A stretch of 64,000 bases of DNA from CAVSUB01 sp963816725 (GCA_963816725.1 CAWFMC010000005.1:1-64000); one strand, 5' to 3'. Positions 17,743-27,921 are shown, numbered from the stretch's first letter. Notes: a model not told the origin generated them from the sequence alone. Numbers and translations are program-made.

Positions 17743-20700
17743 CTAGAATGCGAATCGGATCTGCACCTGCACGGTCCGCATCGGCTGCGCCCCGTTCACC
17801 GCGCCGAACCCGGCGTTTCTGGGCTGCAGTCTGGCCGGATCGAGTGAGCCGTCGGCAAGATACTGGCTGTTCCGCACCGTTTGGTCGGTAGGGCTGTTGA
17901 ACTGCACGGTGGACACTCGCGAGTTGTACACCAGGGTGTTGAAGGCGTTGAACAACTCCAGGCGGAACTGTAGCTGCCGGGCGCCGCCGAATTGGAAGTT
18001 GCGGGCAATCGCCAGGTCCGTCGTGTGGTCCTTGCACCCGGTCATGTAGAAGCGGCCGGACTCGAGCCCGAGACTCCCGGGGAGCGGACCGGCGAAGGCG
18101 CTCGTGTTGAACTGTTTGTATTGATCGCTGGCGCAGCCGCTGCCTGGATCCCCGAGGATCCGAATGGCCGCGGCATAGTCAGGGGAGCCAGTGAGGTTGA
18201 CGTTGCCGACCCCCTGATAGGTGTAGCCCATCGTGTACGGTGTGCCTGAATTCGCGGTGAAGATCCCGGAGAGTTGCCAGTCGTTGACGATCGCCGCGGT
18301 GATGCGGGTCGCCGTGTTGGACCCATATGCCAGGTTCGGCGGATCCCACACGAAGTTCGCGCGGAGGAGATGCGTCGGGGTGCCCTGGCTCTGGTTCAGA
18401 TCGACGTACTCGTCCCAATCGTCCCGCAAGGAGACGGTGCCGTCGGCGGCGTGCTGGTAGCGGGGTTGGAGGTTGGTCGTGCCGTTGTCGGACAGCGTCC
18501 AGGTCCAGTTGGCCTCGGCCAGGACCCCTCGCGAGAATCGCCGCTTGAACGAGGTCTGAATGGAATGGAATGTCCGCCAGAAGGCGCCCTGCTGCTGGAG
18601 GACGTTGCTGTAGCCGCGGATGCTTCGCAGCAGGTCGGAGGTCACCGCCGTCGCGCCCGGCAGGGTGTTGGCGGCCAACGTGGGATCTTGATTCTGCGGC
18701 AGGAACGCCGCGCCAAAGTCCACCGCGTTCAGGTTCTGGCCATTCGCGCCGGCCCCGGTCGCGTTCTGCTGGTTCCATGCGTGCTGTCCGACGTAGGTCA
18801 CGTCGAGCGCGGAGGCCCATGGCAGGGTCATCTGCACTCCGCCGTTCCACTGGAACGACGTCGGCAACCCGTCGTCGTATCGATAGGCGAAGATCTGCGA
18901 CGCCGGCACCGGCCCGCCCTGCGAGGCGGCCAGATCCTGCACGCGTACCGCGCGCAGGGTGATGCCGCGCGAGAACGGTGGGTTGGAGACCAGGTTCTGA
19001 ACCGAGTCCCCCGGCGGACGGTCGTAGAAGATGCCGCCGCCCCCGCGAACCACCAGCCGCTGATTGCCGGTGACGTCGTAGGCGCCGCCAAAGCGCGGTG
19101 CGAGCGCCACGGTTGGCCATACATAGCCGTACTTCGAGGTGCCCTGCTCACCCTGCTGAATCAGTCCCTGCGTCGGATTGCCGGTACCCGGGACGAGCTG
19201 CCCGATGTAGAGGGCAGAGCCTGCGCCGAGGAGCTGCCCGGTCCGCGGATCCATCGCCTGCCGCGTCGCGGGACACGGGGCGACGCCTCCCGGACATCCG
19301 GGTGCATAGAGCAGCGGGGCATCGCCGAGCGCCCACTGCTCAGGGAAGAAGTTGGCGCTGTGGCCGAACTGATCGTGCTGCGGCTGCTGGTTCACGAAGC
19401 GAAGCCCGTAGTCCAGCGTCAGTCGGCCGTTCACCTTCCAGTTGTCCTGCAGGTACCACTCGCGGTTGTTGTAGATGTAGCTGCCCTCGACGAACTTGGA
19501 CTGCTGCGAGTAGCTCGAGAGGATGCCCAGCGCCGCGTTGGTGTACCCGAATCCCGAGTCCAGCGGGTTGTTCGCGTCGTTGGAGAAATTCATCTCTCCC
19601 TTGAACGGCAACGCGCCCAGCGCCAGATTGATGTTCTGCGGTTTGAAGCTGTGATTCAGGTAGAACCCCGCCTTCATCGTGTGCTGACCCTTGACCTTGG
19701 TCAGGTTGATGGAGATGTCATACGTCGGGTTGGTGTTGAGCGCGCCGGGGAACGTCAGGTTCGGAGGACAGGGGGCCCCGACGCCGCCATTGTTGGTGGC
19801 CGCGCAGCCGATGCGAGTGCCCCACGCGAAGTTCGGCGGCAGCAGTATCTGTCCGTCCTGGAAGAACGGGGTGCCGGACTTGGAGAGCGCTTCGTACGCG
19901 AAGTAGTTCTGATCGAGCGCCCGACCCTCCGGGTAGACCAGCGGCAGGCCTGCCAGACCCACGTTGTTGACGTTCGACGCATCGGTCATCAGCACCGTCG
20001 TGCCGTAGTTTCTCGCTGTGCCGTAGGTCGCCTCCAGGAACGTCGTCGGCGAGATGGTGTAATTCGCGCTGGCTGCCCACGTGGAGGTCCACTCGGTGCC
20101 CTTGATTCGCTGCGTGTCGTTGTAACCCGGGAGCGACCCTGGCGTCAGGGGACGGCCAGCCGCGTTGTTCTGCCCGTTGAACTTCGCCGTGAATCGCAGC
20201 TTCGACGCGGGCTGGTAGTCGAATCGCACGGAGGGCTGGTAGGTCAGCGTCTTGAACACCGGCGCGGTCACTTCATAGTTGTAGTTCATCCCCGACTGCT
20301 GGCTGACGTTCGGCAGCGGCCAGAGGTTGTTCAGGATCGCCAGGCCCGGGGCATACAGGCGGTTCTGCGGGATGCGCCCAACGACGCCGCCATCCTGGAA
20401 GCAGCCGGAGGTGTTGGTCGCGCTGCACGGCAGTCCGGTCGCGGCGTCGCGAACGTACGGAAACAGTGCGCCGGTGTTGTCGCGAGTCTGTGAGAAGTCG
20501 CCCTGGCGCTCGAGGGCCGTGGGCAGTCGAAAGCGTCCGACGGTCCCGCCCCCGGTCCGGGGCCGGTACTCCTGGCTGTAGAAGAAGAACAGCTTGTTGG
20601 TGCCGCCTGGCTTGCCGACCGGACCACCGATGCTGTAGCCCCAGTCGTCCTGTTTCATCACTGGATTGGGGTCGCCGTTCTGCGTGTTGACCCAGCTGTT

Positions 20701-21462
20701 GGTATTCCAGTCAGAGTCGCGCTTCACGTCGTACACGGAGCCGCGGAACCGGTTGGTGCCGCTCTTCGTCACGGCCGTGATCTGCAGTCCGCTCGAGCGC
20801 CCGTACTCCGCCTGGTAGTTGCCCGTCAGGACCTTGACCTCGGCGACGGCCTCGACGTTCAGCTGCAGCATCTGGCTGTTGTTGCCGGTGTCCACGACCG
20901 AGACGCCGTCCATGACGAAGTTCGTCTGGCCCCCGCCGCCGATGCGGCTCGTCCCGACGACGCCGGGCGCCAGTGAGGCGAGCGATGCGAAATTGCGGTT
21001 GGACAGCGGCAGATTCTCCACCTGCGCTGAGCTGATCACGTAGGACCGTTCACCGCTCTGCGCCTGAAGGAGGGGCGCCTCGCTGACCACGTTGACGGTT
21101 TCCTCGGCGCCGCCTACCTCGAGCACGAGCGTGCCCAGCGCGACACGATCGCCGCCACTGACCTGCACGCCTTTGCGCAGTAGCGTCTTGAACGACACCA
21201 TGCTCACCTCGACGGTGTACGTGTCGGCAGTGGCGTTCGGCACGACGAAATCACCTGTCTCGTTCGAAACGACCGGGGCCATCTGGGTCCCGCGCGCCTC
21301 GCTGGTTAGCACGATCGTGGCGCCAGGGACCACTCCGCCTTGGGCGTCTTTGACGGTGCCCGAAACCGTGCCGGTCGTGACCTGTGCCGAAACCGGCAGC
21401 GCCAGGACCAGGCTTCCCAGCACACTCGCCAGAACTAGCCATCGTCTTGCGATCGTGTTCAT
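17743..21462 (-). CDS. TonB-dependent receptor, Oar/CarboxypepD_reg type
   Basis: The 1239-residue outer-membrane receptor has a signal peptide (about 1-26), then a CarboxypepD_reg domain (VSGTVKDAQGGVVPGATIVL, about 30-115). Next come a plug with VENLPLSNRNFASLASLAPG and FVMDGVSVVD, and a large barrel ending QVQIRFAF with terminal Phe. The ATG at 21462 has GCAGGGGGAGCG directly upstream, so the open extension to 21516 is not used. It is a clear paralogue of the receptor at 39400-43080: plug, extracellular loops and the final barrel strands align closely. It has its own promoter and terminator and is the neighbour of the GntR sugar repressor. A glycan or glycoside substrate is inferred from context. 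Confidence 0.92.
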   Translation of the reverse strand: MNTIARRWLVLASVLGSLVLALPVSAQVTTGTVSGTVKDAQGGVVPGATIVLTSEARGTQMAPVVSNETGDFVVPNATADTYTVEVSMVSFKTLLRKGVQVSGGDRVALGTLVLEVGGAEETVNVVSEAPLLQAQSGERSYVISSAQVENLPLSNRNFASLASLAPGVVGTSRIGGGGQTNFVMDGVSVVDTGNNSQMLQLNVEAVAEVKVLTGNYQAEYGRSSGLQITAVTKSGTNRFRGSVYDVKRDSDWNTNSWVNTQNGDPNPVMKQDDWGYSIGGPVGKPGGTNKLFFFYSQEYRPRTGGGTVGRFRLPTALERQGDFSQTRDNTGALFPYVRDAATGLPCSATNTSGCFQDGGVVGRIPQNRLYAPGLAILNNLWPLPNVSQQSGMNYNYEVTAPVFKTLTYQPSVRFDYQPASKLRFTAKFNGQNNAAGRPLTPGSLPGYNDTQRIKGTEWTSTWAASANYTISPTTFLEATYGTARNYGTTVLMTDASNVNNVGLAGLPLVYPEGRALDQNYFAYEALSKSGTPFFQDGQILLPPNFAWGTRIGCAATNNGGVGAPCPPNLTFPGALNTNPTYDISINLTKVKGQHTMKAGFYLNHSFKPQNINLALGALPFKGEMNFSNDANNPLDSGFGYTNAALGILSSYSQQSKFVEGSYIYNNREWYLQDNWKVNGRLTLDYGLRFVNQQPQHDQFGHSANFFPEQWALGDAPLLYAPGCPGGVAPCPATRQAMDPRTGQLLGAGSALYIGQLVPGTGNPTQGLIQQGEQGTSKYGYVWPTVALAPRFGGAYDVTGNQRLVVRGGGGIFYDRPPGDSVQNLVSNPPFSRGITLRAVRVQDLAASQGGPVPASQIFAYRYDDGLPTSFQWNGGVQMTLPWASALDVTYVGQHAWNQQNATGAGANGQNLNAVDFGAAFLPQNQDPTLAANTLPGATAVTSDLLRSIRGYSNVLQQQGAFWRTFHSIQTSFKRRFSRGVLAEANWTWTLSDNGTTNLQPRYQHAADGTVSLRDDWDEYVDLNQSQGTPTHLLRANFVWDPPNLAYGSNTATRITAAIVNDWQLSGIFTANSGTPYTMGYTYQGVGNVNLTGSPDYAAAIRILGDPGSGCASDQYKQFNTSAFAGPLPGSLGLESGRFYMTGCKDHTTDLAIARNFQFGGARQLQFRLELFNAFNTLVYNSRVSTVQFNSPTDQTVRNSQYLADGSLDPARLQPRNAGFGAVNGAQPMRTVQVQIRFAF

Positions 21463-21577
21463 CGCTCCCCCTGCTGCCAAACGTTTACCGGCCGCCGATG
21501 CTCCGGCCGCCGCCATGAGCGGTCGTGCGCAAGCGCCAGATGTACGTCCACGGACTGCTCATGACACGAGCCGGCCG

Positions 21578-21607
21578 ATTTAACTCCCGACAGTTTAGAT
21601 ATGTCAA
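21578..21607 (-). promoter_or_regulatory. candidate sigma-70 promoter of the second TonB receptor
   Basis: Read on the minus strand, TTGACA (21607-21602) is followed after 18 bases by TTAAAT (21583-21578), about 115 bases before the start codon at 21462. The wider TATTGACAT block matches the promoter upstream of the first receptor at 8271-8279. Confidence 0.45.
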
Positions 21608-21941
21608 TACCTATTCGTGAGATTACGCGCTGACAAACACGATTAGTGGAGCTATGTAAAATGGGTCGCAGCATCCGCCGGAACAGACGCCGAACTGATC
21701 CGACAAGGTCGAGAGGGCCGACGGGCCGTTCGGCCTCGCGTTTCGACGCGAACGGCGGTTGCCGATCATTGCGTCTAATCCTATAAAAACAAGCGGCCCG
21801 GAAGGTCCCGACTCGCTCGCGTCCGTTGCTGCGATGGCGCATTCGACCGCGCCATGGGAGCCGGGAAGCTATTGCAGGGTAACGGCCGCCTGGACCGTGG
21901 CGTCCGATCGGAAAGTGATCGATGGAGCGTGCTTATCACTG

Positions 21942-21969
21942 TTGACACATTCAGCGAAGTAGACATATT
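21942..21969 (+). promoter_or_regulatory. candidate promoter of the aldehyde dehydrogenase operon
   Basis: TTGACA at 21942-21947 is followed after 16 bases by CATATT at 21964-21969, 50 bases before the start codon at 22020. The -35 is perfect and the -10 matches four of six positions. Confidence 0.4.
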
Positions 21970-22019
21970 GTTTCGTCGCATCTGGACGGACATGTTGTCG
22001 CGCCAGAGAGGGAGCCCCG

Positions 22020-23456
22020 ATGAAGATGTTGCTAGGCGGGAAGCGTGCTGACGCCGTCTCCGGCCGCGAGTTCGATGTCCTGAACCCCGCTACCGGTGAG
22101 GTCATCGACAGGGTGCCGCAGGCTGGTCCAGAGGACGTCCTATTAGCACTCGGTTTCGCCCGTGCCGGCCGGCGAGTGATGGGCGCGCTGCCGGCGCACC
22201 AGCGCAGCGACATCCTGAGGCGTACCGGCGAGTTGATCGCCAGAGACCTCGAAGCCCTTACCAAGCTGCTCACGTCTGAGAACGGCAAGACAGTGCGTCA
22301 GTGCCGGGCGGAGATGGTGACGACGCAGCGCTTGTTCATGGATTTTGCCGAGGAGGCCAAGCGCATCAAGGGCAGCTACCTGCCGATGGACAACGTGCCG
22401 GGCCTCGAGCGCATGCTTGCCTACACCGTCCGCCAGCCGGTCGGCATTGTCGTCGGCATCATTCCCTTCAACTACCCCGCCGAGCTCTTCGCGCACAAGG
22501 TTCCTGGCGCGGTTGCGGCCGGGGCCTCGGTGATCGTGAAGTTGCCGGAGCAGTGCCCGCTCACGGTCCTCAGGATCGGAGAGCTCATGCTCGAAGCGGG
22601 GCTGCCGCCCGAGGGGATGCAGATGCTCACCGGCTTCCCCCAGGATTTGGGAGACGAGCTGCTGACCAGTCCCGACGTGAGTCTGATTAGTTTCACGGGC
22701 AGTGTCGGCGCGGCGAAATTCATCGCCGGCAAGGCGTCGGACACGCTCAAGCGCACGGCCTTCGAGCTCGGCGGCACGGACGCGATGATCGTGCTGGACG
22801 ATGCCGATCTCGGAGCGGCGGCGGACGCGGTGATCGGCGGGCGCCTGACGAGCGGCGCCGGGCAGATCTGCTGCGCCGTCAAGCGCGTCCTGGTAGACGA
22901 GAAGGTCTACCACCCGTTTCTCGATCTGCTCCAGGAGCGCTGCAAGGGCATCCAGATGGGAGACCCGACCGCCGAGCATATGGACATCGGCCCGCTGATC
23001 AGTCCTGACGCCGCGGCGAAGGTGGAGCGACAGGTTCAGGAGTCGATCGACATGGGGGCGCGGTGTATCGCAGGCGGGAAGCGCGTCGGCCGCTCGTTCT
23101 ACGAGCCCACCATCATGGTGGACGTCACGGCGGAGATGCCGGTCATGAAGGACGAGGTCTTCGGGCCGGTGGCGCCAGTGTGCTCGTTCAAGGACGCGGA
23201 CGAAGCCATTGCCATGGCCAACGACTCGCTGTACGGCCTGCAGGCCAGCGTGTTCTCGGAGAATATCCACACCGCGCTGCGGGTCGCCCACCAGCTCGAT
23301 GTGGGCGGTGTCGTGATCAATGGTTCAGGAGCCTTCCGGCCGGGTAACGTACCCTTCGGCGGCAACAAGCAGAGTGGGATTGGTCGCGAGAGCATCGTCG
23401 ACACGGTTCATGAAATGACCGCCGAGAAGACGATTGTGATCAACAACGCACTCTGA
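22020..23456 (+). CDS. NAD(P)-dependent aldehyde dehydrogenase
   Basis: The 478-residue cytoplasmic enzyme belongs to the aldehyde dehydrogenase superfamily and oxidises an aldehyde to its acid. Catalytic residues are in place: Cys284 in SGAGQICCAVKR and Glu249 in FELGGTDA, with the nucleotide-binding FTGSVGAAK near 225-233 and the family's PFNYP at about 149-153. The pattern around the active site is that of lactaldehyde, glycolaldehyde and succinate-semialdehyde dehydrogenases rather than the CoA-acylating methylmalonate type. It is the first gene after a good promoter and is followed within 14 bases by a membrane protein gene. The exact aldehyde is unknown; a short hydroxyaldehyde from sugar breakdown would fit. 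Confidence 0.9.
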   Translation: MKMLLGGKRADAVSGREFDVLNPATGEVIDRVPQAGPEDVLLALGFARAGRRVMGALPAHQRSDILRRTGELIARDLEALTKLLTSENGKTVRQCRAEMVTTQRLFMDFAEEAKRIKGSYLPMDNVPGLERMLAYTVRQPVGIVVGIIPFNYPAELFAHKVPGAVAAGASVIVKLPEQCPLTVLRIGELMLEAGLPPEGMQMLTGFPQDLGDELLTSPDVSLISFTGSVGAAKFIAGKASDTLKRTAFELGGTDAMIVLDDADLGAAADAVIGGRLTSGAGQICCAVKRVLVDEKVYHPFLDLLQERCKGIQMGDPTAEHMDIGPLISPDAAAKVERQVQESIDMGARCIAGGKRVGRSFYEPTIMVDVTAEMPVMKDEVFGPVAPVCSFKDADEAIAMANDSLYGLQASVFSENIHTALRVAHQLDVGGVVINGSGAFRPGNVPFGGNKQSGIGRESIVDTVHEMTAEKTIVINNAL

Positions 23457-23469
23457 GCTCGGAGGCCTC

Positions 23470-24360
23470 TTGGACTGGACTGCGCTACTGGCGGCGTTCG
23501 GCGGCGGGATGTGGGGCGCCTCGATTGGCGCGGTCCCCGCATTCATCTTCACGGGAATCCTGGCGATTGTCGGCGGTGTTGCGGCGTTGACCGGCCACAC
23601 GGAGATGATCGGGGTCGCATTCGGTCCGGTGTTCGGGCCGCACGTGTCGTTCGGCGGCGGGGTGGCGGCGGCGGCGTTTGCCGGCTCGCGCGGGTTCCTG
23701 GATACCGGGCGGGACATCGGCACCCCGCTCATGGGTCTGAAGCGAGTCGACGTGCTGTTCGTCGGCGGCGCGTTCGGCTCGCTCGGCTACCTGATTAACG
23801 CGGGGCTGGCCCTGGCTGGGGCCGGGAATTGGACCGACACCATCGCCCTCACCGTGATCCTCACCGCCATGCTGACCCGCCTGGTCTTCGGCAGGACGTC
23901 GCTGTTCGGGACCGTCGAGAGTCCCGGCCGGCGCTTTCGCCCGGACGATTCCGCGAAGTGGGTGGCGTGGCAGCAGGACCTGTCGCACGTGCTGTCCATC
24001 GGCCTAGCCGTGGGACTGATGGCGGCCTTTCTGGCTTCGGGGAGCGGGTTGAGGGCCGGGAGTGACGCGCTGGCCTTCGGCATCGCCACCACCGTGCTGA
24101 TCTTCATGGTCCTGGGGCGGAGCGTGCCGGTGACGCATCACATCGCGTTGCCGGCGGCGCTGGGGGTCCTGCACGGCGCCGGCTTCATCGGCGGAGCCGC
24201 ATGCGGGGTTGCTGGCGCGCTGCTCGGGGAAGCTGCGTCACGCGTGTTCCTGATTCACGGGGATACCCATATCGATCCGCCGGCGGCGGGGATCGCAGGG
24301 GTCGTGCTGGTGCTCAAGGTCGCTACCGTCCTCGGCTGGATCCCGGGGATGACGGCGTAG
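23470..24360 (+). CDS. polytopic membrane protein, possible permease
   Basis: The 296-residue product is very hydrophobic, with about eight predicted helices rich in Gly and Ala. Segments include GGGMWGASIGAVPAFIFTGI at the start, a VLIFMVLGRSVPVTHHIALP stretch, and Gly-rich pairs such as GAGFIGGAACGVAGALLGE. His residues in THH and in the IHGDTHID loop are notable. The start is a TTG behind GGAGGCCTC, 13 bases after the aldehyde dehydrogenase stop, so the two are co-transcribed. I recognise it only as an uncharacterised permease-like family. Import of the aldehyde precursor or export of the product acid are possible roles, but nothing in the sequence decides this. Confidence 0.65.
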   Translation: MDWTALLAAFGGGMWGASIGAVPAFIFTGILAIVGGVAALTGHTEMIGVAFGPVFGPHVSFGGGVAAAAFAGSRGFLDTGRDIGTPLMGLKRVDVLFVGGAFGSLGYLINAGLALAGAGNWTDTIALTVILTAMLTRLVFGRTSLFGTVESPGRRFRPDDSAKWVAWQQDLSHVLSIGLAVGLMAAFLASGSGLRAGSDALAFGIATTVLIFMVLGRSVPVTHHIALPAALGVLHGAGFIGGAACGVAGALLGEAASRVFLIHGDTHIDPPAAGIAGVVLVLKVATVLGWIPGMTA

Positions 24361-24379
24361 CGCCGGTGCGACGGGACCG

Positions 24380-25273
24380 GTGAAGGACATGCACCGCATC
24401 GACACGCCAATGTCCCGAAGAGGATTCGTTACCACGGCCCTCGCCGCCGCGGGTGTGGTGCGGGCGCGACGCGCGGACGCCGCGCAGGGTCAGACCGCCA
24501 GGCAGGTCGTGGAACGGATCCAGGCGGCGTTCCGCCCAACCTGGAGGACCACCCCGACCGACGACTTCCATGCCGGCAGTCCGGACGTGGTCGTGCACGG
24601 AATTGCCACGACGGTCATGGCCACGCTGGACGTTCTGCAACGCGCGGCGAAGGCGCGTCGGAACCTCGTGATCAGCCACGAGCCCACGTTCTATACGGGC
24701 AACGACGACGTCAGCACCTTGACGAGCGATCCGATGTACCTCGCGAAGGTGGCGTTCATCAAGGCCAACGATCTTGCGGTGTTCCGGTTTCACGATAACT
24801 GGCACGGTCGGCGTCCCGAGCCGATGGGGCAAGGGCTGGCGGAATTTCTCGGCTGGGGCGACAGGCGATCGGCGGATGACCCTGACGTGTTCGTCATCCC
24901 GGCCACGACCGTTGGCCGTGTCCTCGCGCTCGTCGAGGACAAGCTGAAGGCCCGCTCGTATCGGCTGATTGGGTCCAGCGAGACGCGCGTGACCCGGGTC
25001 GGATTCCTGCCGGGCACACCGCCGAATGCGACGGCGGCGTCCCGTCTGATGCCGAAGGTCGACCTGATTCTCGCGGGCGAACAACGCGAGTGGGAAGGCA
25101 TCTATTACGCGCACGACACGGTCGTGAACGGACAGGCGAAGGCGATGGTCACGCTGGGACACGCAGTCTCGGAGGACCCGGGGATGAAACTGTGCGCCGA
25201 CTGGTTGAAGACGTTCATCAGCGATCTGCCAGTCGACTGGATCCCCGCCGGCGAGCCGTTCACCGGACGGTAG
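24380..25273 (+). CDS. Tat-exported Nif3-like dinuclear-metal protein
   Basis: A twin-arginine-type leader (MSRRGFVTTALAAAGVVRA) is followed by a Nif3/DUF34-like fold (about residues 45-290). Likely metal-binding positions are the His-Glu pair in VISHEPTFYTG, the His in FRFHDNWHG, and the Glu and His residues of LAGEQREWEGIYYAHD. Most Nif3 proteins are cytoplasmic, so an exported version is unusual. It follows the membrane protein gene by about 20 bases. The start is taken as the GTG at 24380; the ATGs at 24389 and 24410 are alternatives, the last giving the shortest Tat leader. A hydrolytic role on a sugar or nucleotide-like substrate is only a guess. Confidence 0.7.
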   Translation: MKDMHRIDTPMSRRGFVTTALAAAGVVRARRADAAQGQTARQVVERIQAAFRPTWRTTPTDDFHAGSPDVVVHGIATTVMATLDVLQRAAKARRNLVISHEPTFYTGNDDVSTLTSDPMYLAKVAFIKANDLAVFRFHDNWHGRRPEPMGQGLAEFLGWGDRRSADDPDVFVIPATTVGRVLALVEDKLKARSYRLIGSSETRVTRVGFLPGTPPNATAASRLMPKVDLILAGEQREWEGIYYAHDTVVNGQAKAMVTLGHAVSEDPGMKLCADWLKTFISDLPVDWIPAGEPFTGR

Positions 25274-25502
25274 CGCCACGGCTGTCCACCCCGCGATTGC
25301 CGTCGGCACGCAAGCTGCCGCGCCGCTCACGTTGCGAGACCGGGTGGCCCGTGCCGGCCCGCAGGACAGACCACCGGAGTTGCCCGTGTCGAGTGGCCCG
25401 GGCCGGGCATGGTGTGTCGATCGCTGCGGCACGTCCGCAGGCGGTCCCGGCCTGCCGATGATACTCCGCACCACTCGAGGCCGGGCAATAGAGGAGAGTG
25501 AT
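25274..25502. other. intergenic gap before the DUF1080 gene
   Basis: The 229 bases hold no gene I can support. The last part carries GAGGAGAG just before the ATG at 25503. No clear promoter elements stand out, so the downstream genes could be read from the aldehyde dehydrogenase promoter. Confidence 0.4.
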
Positions 25503-26538
25503 ATGCAGCCACTGCGAATCGTCACCGCCACCGCGTCGGCCCTGCTGATGATTTCGCTGACGCTCGTCGCTCGGCAGGCGCCGCCGCCGCAGCTCAACAG
25601 CCGCCGGTCCGCAGCAGCCGGTGGAGCAGCGCCAGCTGCAGACGCCGCCGATGCCGCTGTTGCCGAACAACGGTCTGGGCGAAACGGATCAAGCGCTCAT
25701 CCCCGGACAACCCTGGAAGATACGCGACCTCAATCGTCCGAAGCCGGTCACCGTCGTCCCTGGCCGCGCGCCCGGTGATCCGCCCTCGGATGCGCTGATT
25801 CTGTTCGACGGGAAGGATCTCTCGCAGTGGATCGTGTCGGGCCCGGTCGCGGTGCGGCGGCCGGTGCCGCGGCGCCGTCCGCCGCTGGCTGGAAGGTCGA
25901 GAACGGCTACATGGAGGTGACGCCCGGCGTCGGCGGCTTGACGTCCAAGGAGCGGTTCAAGGACTTCCAGCTGCACGTCGAGTTCGCCTCGCCAGCGGTG
26001 CCGCTCGGCATCTCGCAGTATCGCGGGAACAGCGGCATCTCGATCGGCGGGCGGGAGATCCAGGTGCTCGACAACTACAACAACGCGACGTATGCCGACG
26101 GCTATGTCGCGGCGGTCTACAACCAGTGGCCGCCGCTGGCCAATCCGTCACGGCCACCCGGCGAGTGGCAGACGCTGGACATCGCCTACATGGCGGCGCG
26201 ATACGACGGTGATCGGCTCGTCCGGAATGCGTTCATCACCATCTTCATGAACGGCGTGATGGTCCACAACAACCGTGAGATTCAGCCGCGCGGCGGTGGC
26301 CCTGGTCAAGGCGCGGCCGGTCGCGTCGGCGGCGCCGGTGGCCGCGGCCCGACGATTCCACCGGGCGCCGATCAGCCAGTGTCACTGTCCGGACATCCCA
26401 GCGCGATCCCGGGCAATGCAGTGCGCTATCGCAACGTGTGGGCGCGACGGGTCGAGGTTGAGTTGCCGTCCGCGTCATCGGCCGCGCCCGCCGGTGGTCT
26501 CGCTGCCCGCTCGTTTCAACGAAGGAGTCCAGCGATGA
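25503..26538 (+). pseudogene. DUF1080 (3-keto-disaccharide hydrolase-like) protein with frameshifts
   Basis: Three successive frames together give a full exported DUF1080 protein. The first carries the signal peptide (MQPLRIVTATASALLMISLT). The second carries PSDALILFDGKDLSQWIVSG, the typical entry to the domain. The third carries GWKVENGYMEV, then RGNSGISIGGREIQVLDNYN and FMNGVMVHNNREIQ, and ends RNVWARRVEVELP. Switches lie near 25590-25615 and near 25841, the latter in a G/C run. A further shift before the stop is likely, since the domain-bearing frame runs on into the next gene, whereas another frame stops at 26538 in an ATGA overlap. DUF1080 proteins act on 3-keto-glycosides in other bacteria. 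A Gly/Arg-rich insert sits near 26285-26360. Confidence 0.8.
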
Positions 26539-27895
26539 ACCGTCGAGAGTTCATTCACCTCACTGCCGGCGTCGCCGTGGCCGCGTCGGCCGGCCCGCGG
26601 CTTGCCGCCCAGGCGCAGCGGACCGGCAGTCTGGGAGCAAACGAACGCGTGCGCTCGCGATCATCGGATCGGGTGGCCGCGGCAACCAGGTGCTCACGTC
26701 CTTTTCGAAAGCGCCGAACAACACCTTCGTGGCCGCCTGTGATGTGTTCAAGGAGCGGCTCGACTCCACTGTCCAGCGCCTCTCCGAGCGACGGTACGAA
26801 GGTCGACGGCTATGAAGACTATCGTCGTGTCCTCGACCGTCAGGACATCGATGCGGTTCTGATTGCCACGCCGGACCACTGGCATCCCCAGCTGACGATC
26901 GATGCGGTCGCGGCAGGCAAGGATGTCTATGTCGAGAAGCCGACCTCGAACGCCGCGACGCTGCCGACGGCGGCCAAGGCGCTGGAGGTGGTGCGGCGCT
27001 CCAACCGCATCGTCGAAGTCGGTACCCAGCAGCGGAGCTGGCCGCATTTCGCTGACGCGAAAGCGCTGCTTCCGCAGCTCGGAGGCGTCACGCACGTCGT
27101 CCTGCAGTACGGCGGACCGGGCAGCCCGGTCGTGGAACCGGTCGTGCCGGTGCCCGCGGGTCTGAACTGGGACCTGTTCCAGGGCCCGGCACCGAAGAAG
27201 CCCTACAAGACGGGTCGTCAGCGCCAATGGCGGAACTACTGGGACTACGGCGGTGGAACGGTCACCGACTGGGGTGTCCATCTGGTCGATACCGCGCTGT
27301 GGTTCATGGACGCGCAGCTGAAGGCGCCAAAGTGGCCATGGGCGTGGGTCAGTACGTCAACGTCCAGAACCCCGATCCGGAGCGCCCGTTTAACGCGTTC
27401 ACCGCGAGCTGGCAATACGACAGCTTCGTGATGTCCTTTTCGAACGCGGCGATCGGCAATCCGGAGTTCCCGTTCCAGGGCACCGTCTTCATCGGGCCGC
27501 GCGGCTCGTTGGTGGTCAACCGGACCGGTTACATGCTGCGGCCGTCGCAGGCCGGCGGTGGCGGCGGTCGCGGCAGAGCAGGAGGCGCCGGCGCTGCCGC
27601 TGGTGTGGCCCCCGCCGGTCGAGCGATCGGTGCCCCGCCGGCACCCGCAGTCGCGCCCGCTCCTCCGATCGAAGCCCAGATGGTGCGCGGCGGCCCGGAG
27701 ATGGAGATGGTCGAGACAGCGACGACGATTCACGTCACCGACTTTCTGAACTGCGTGAAGACGCGGGCGCAGCCCGTGTCGCCGTTTCAGATCGGGTTCT
27801 TCGCAACATTGCCGTGCGTCTTGGCCATTCAATCGATGCGAGAGAACCGGGCGTTCACCTGGGATACAGCCAGCATGTCGGCCAAGGCGCTCTAA
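26535..27895 (+). pseudogene. Tat-exported Gfo/Idh/MocA oxidoreductase with three frameshifts
   Basis: The ATG at 26535, after GAAGGAG, opens a Tat-type leader (MNRREFIHLTAGVAVAASAG). The Rossmann motif IIGSGGRGNQV lies in a second frame, entered near 26650. The VLIATPDHWH and VYVEKPTSN motifs, the latter with the catalytic Lys, return to the first frame from about 26787. A third switch near 27330 leads to the C-terminal part (VAMGVGQYVNV onward), which ends at 27895. With these repaired, the product would be about 450 residues and align with the intact Gfo/Idh protein at 43132-44490. Members of this exported group oxidise glycosides at C3 with bound NAD. A Gly/Arg/Ala insert sits near 27545-27670. 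No in-frame nonsense codons were seen within the segments. Confidence 0.82.
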
Positions 27896-27921
27896 GCCAC
27901 TCGCGAGAGGGAATCACACAC

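Noticed and set aside
18274..20493. 739-codon frame antisense to the second receptor
   Set aside because: No recognisable domain; composition is that of a reverse-complement shadow.
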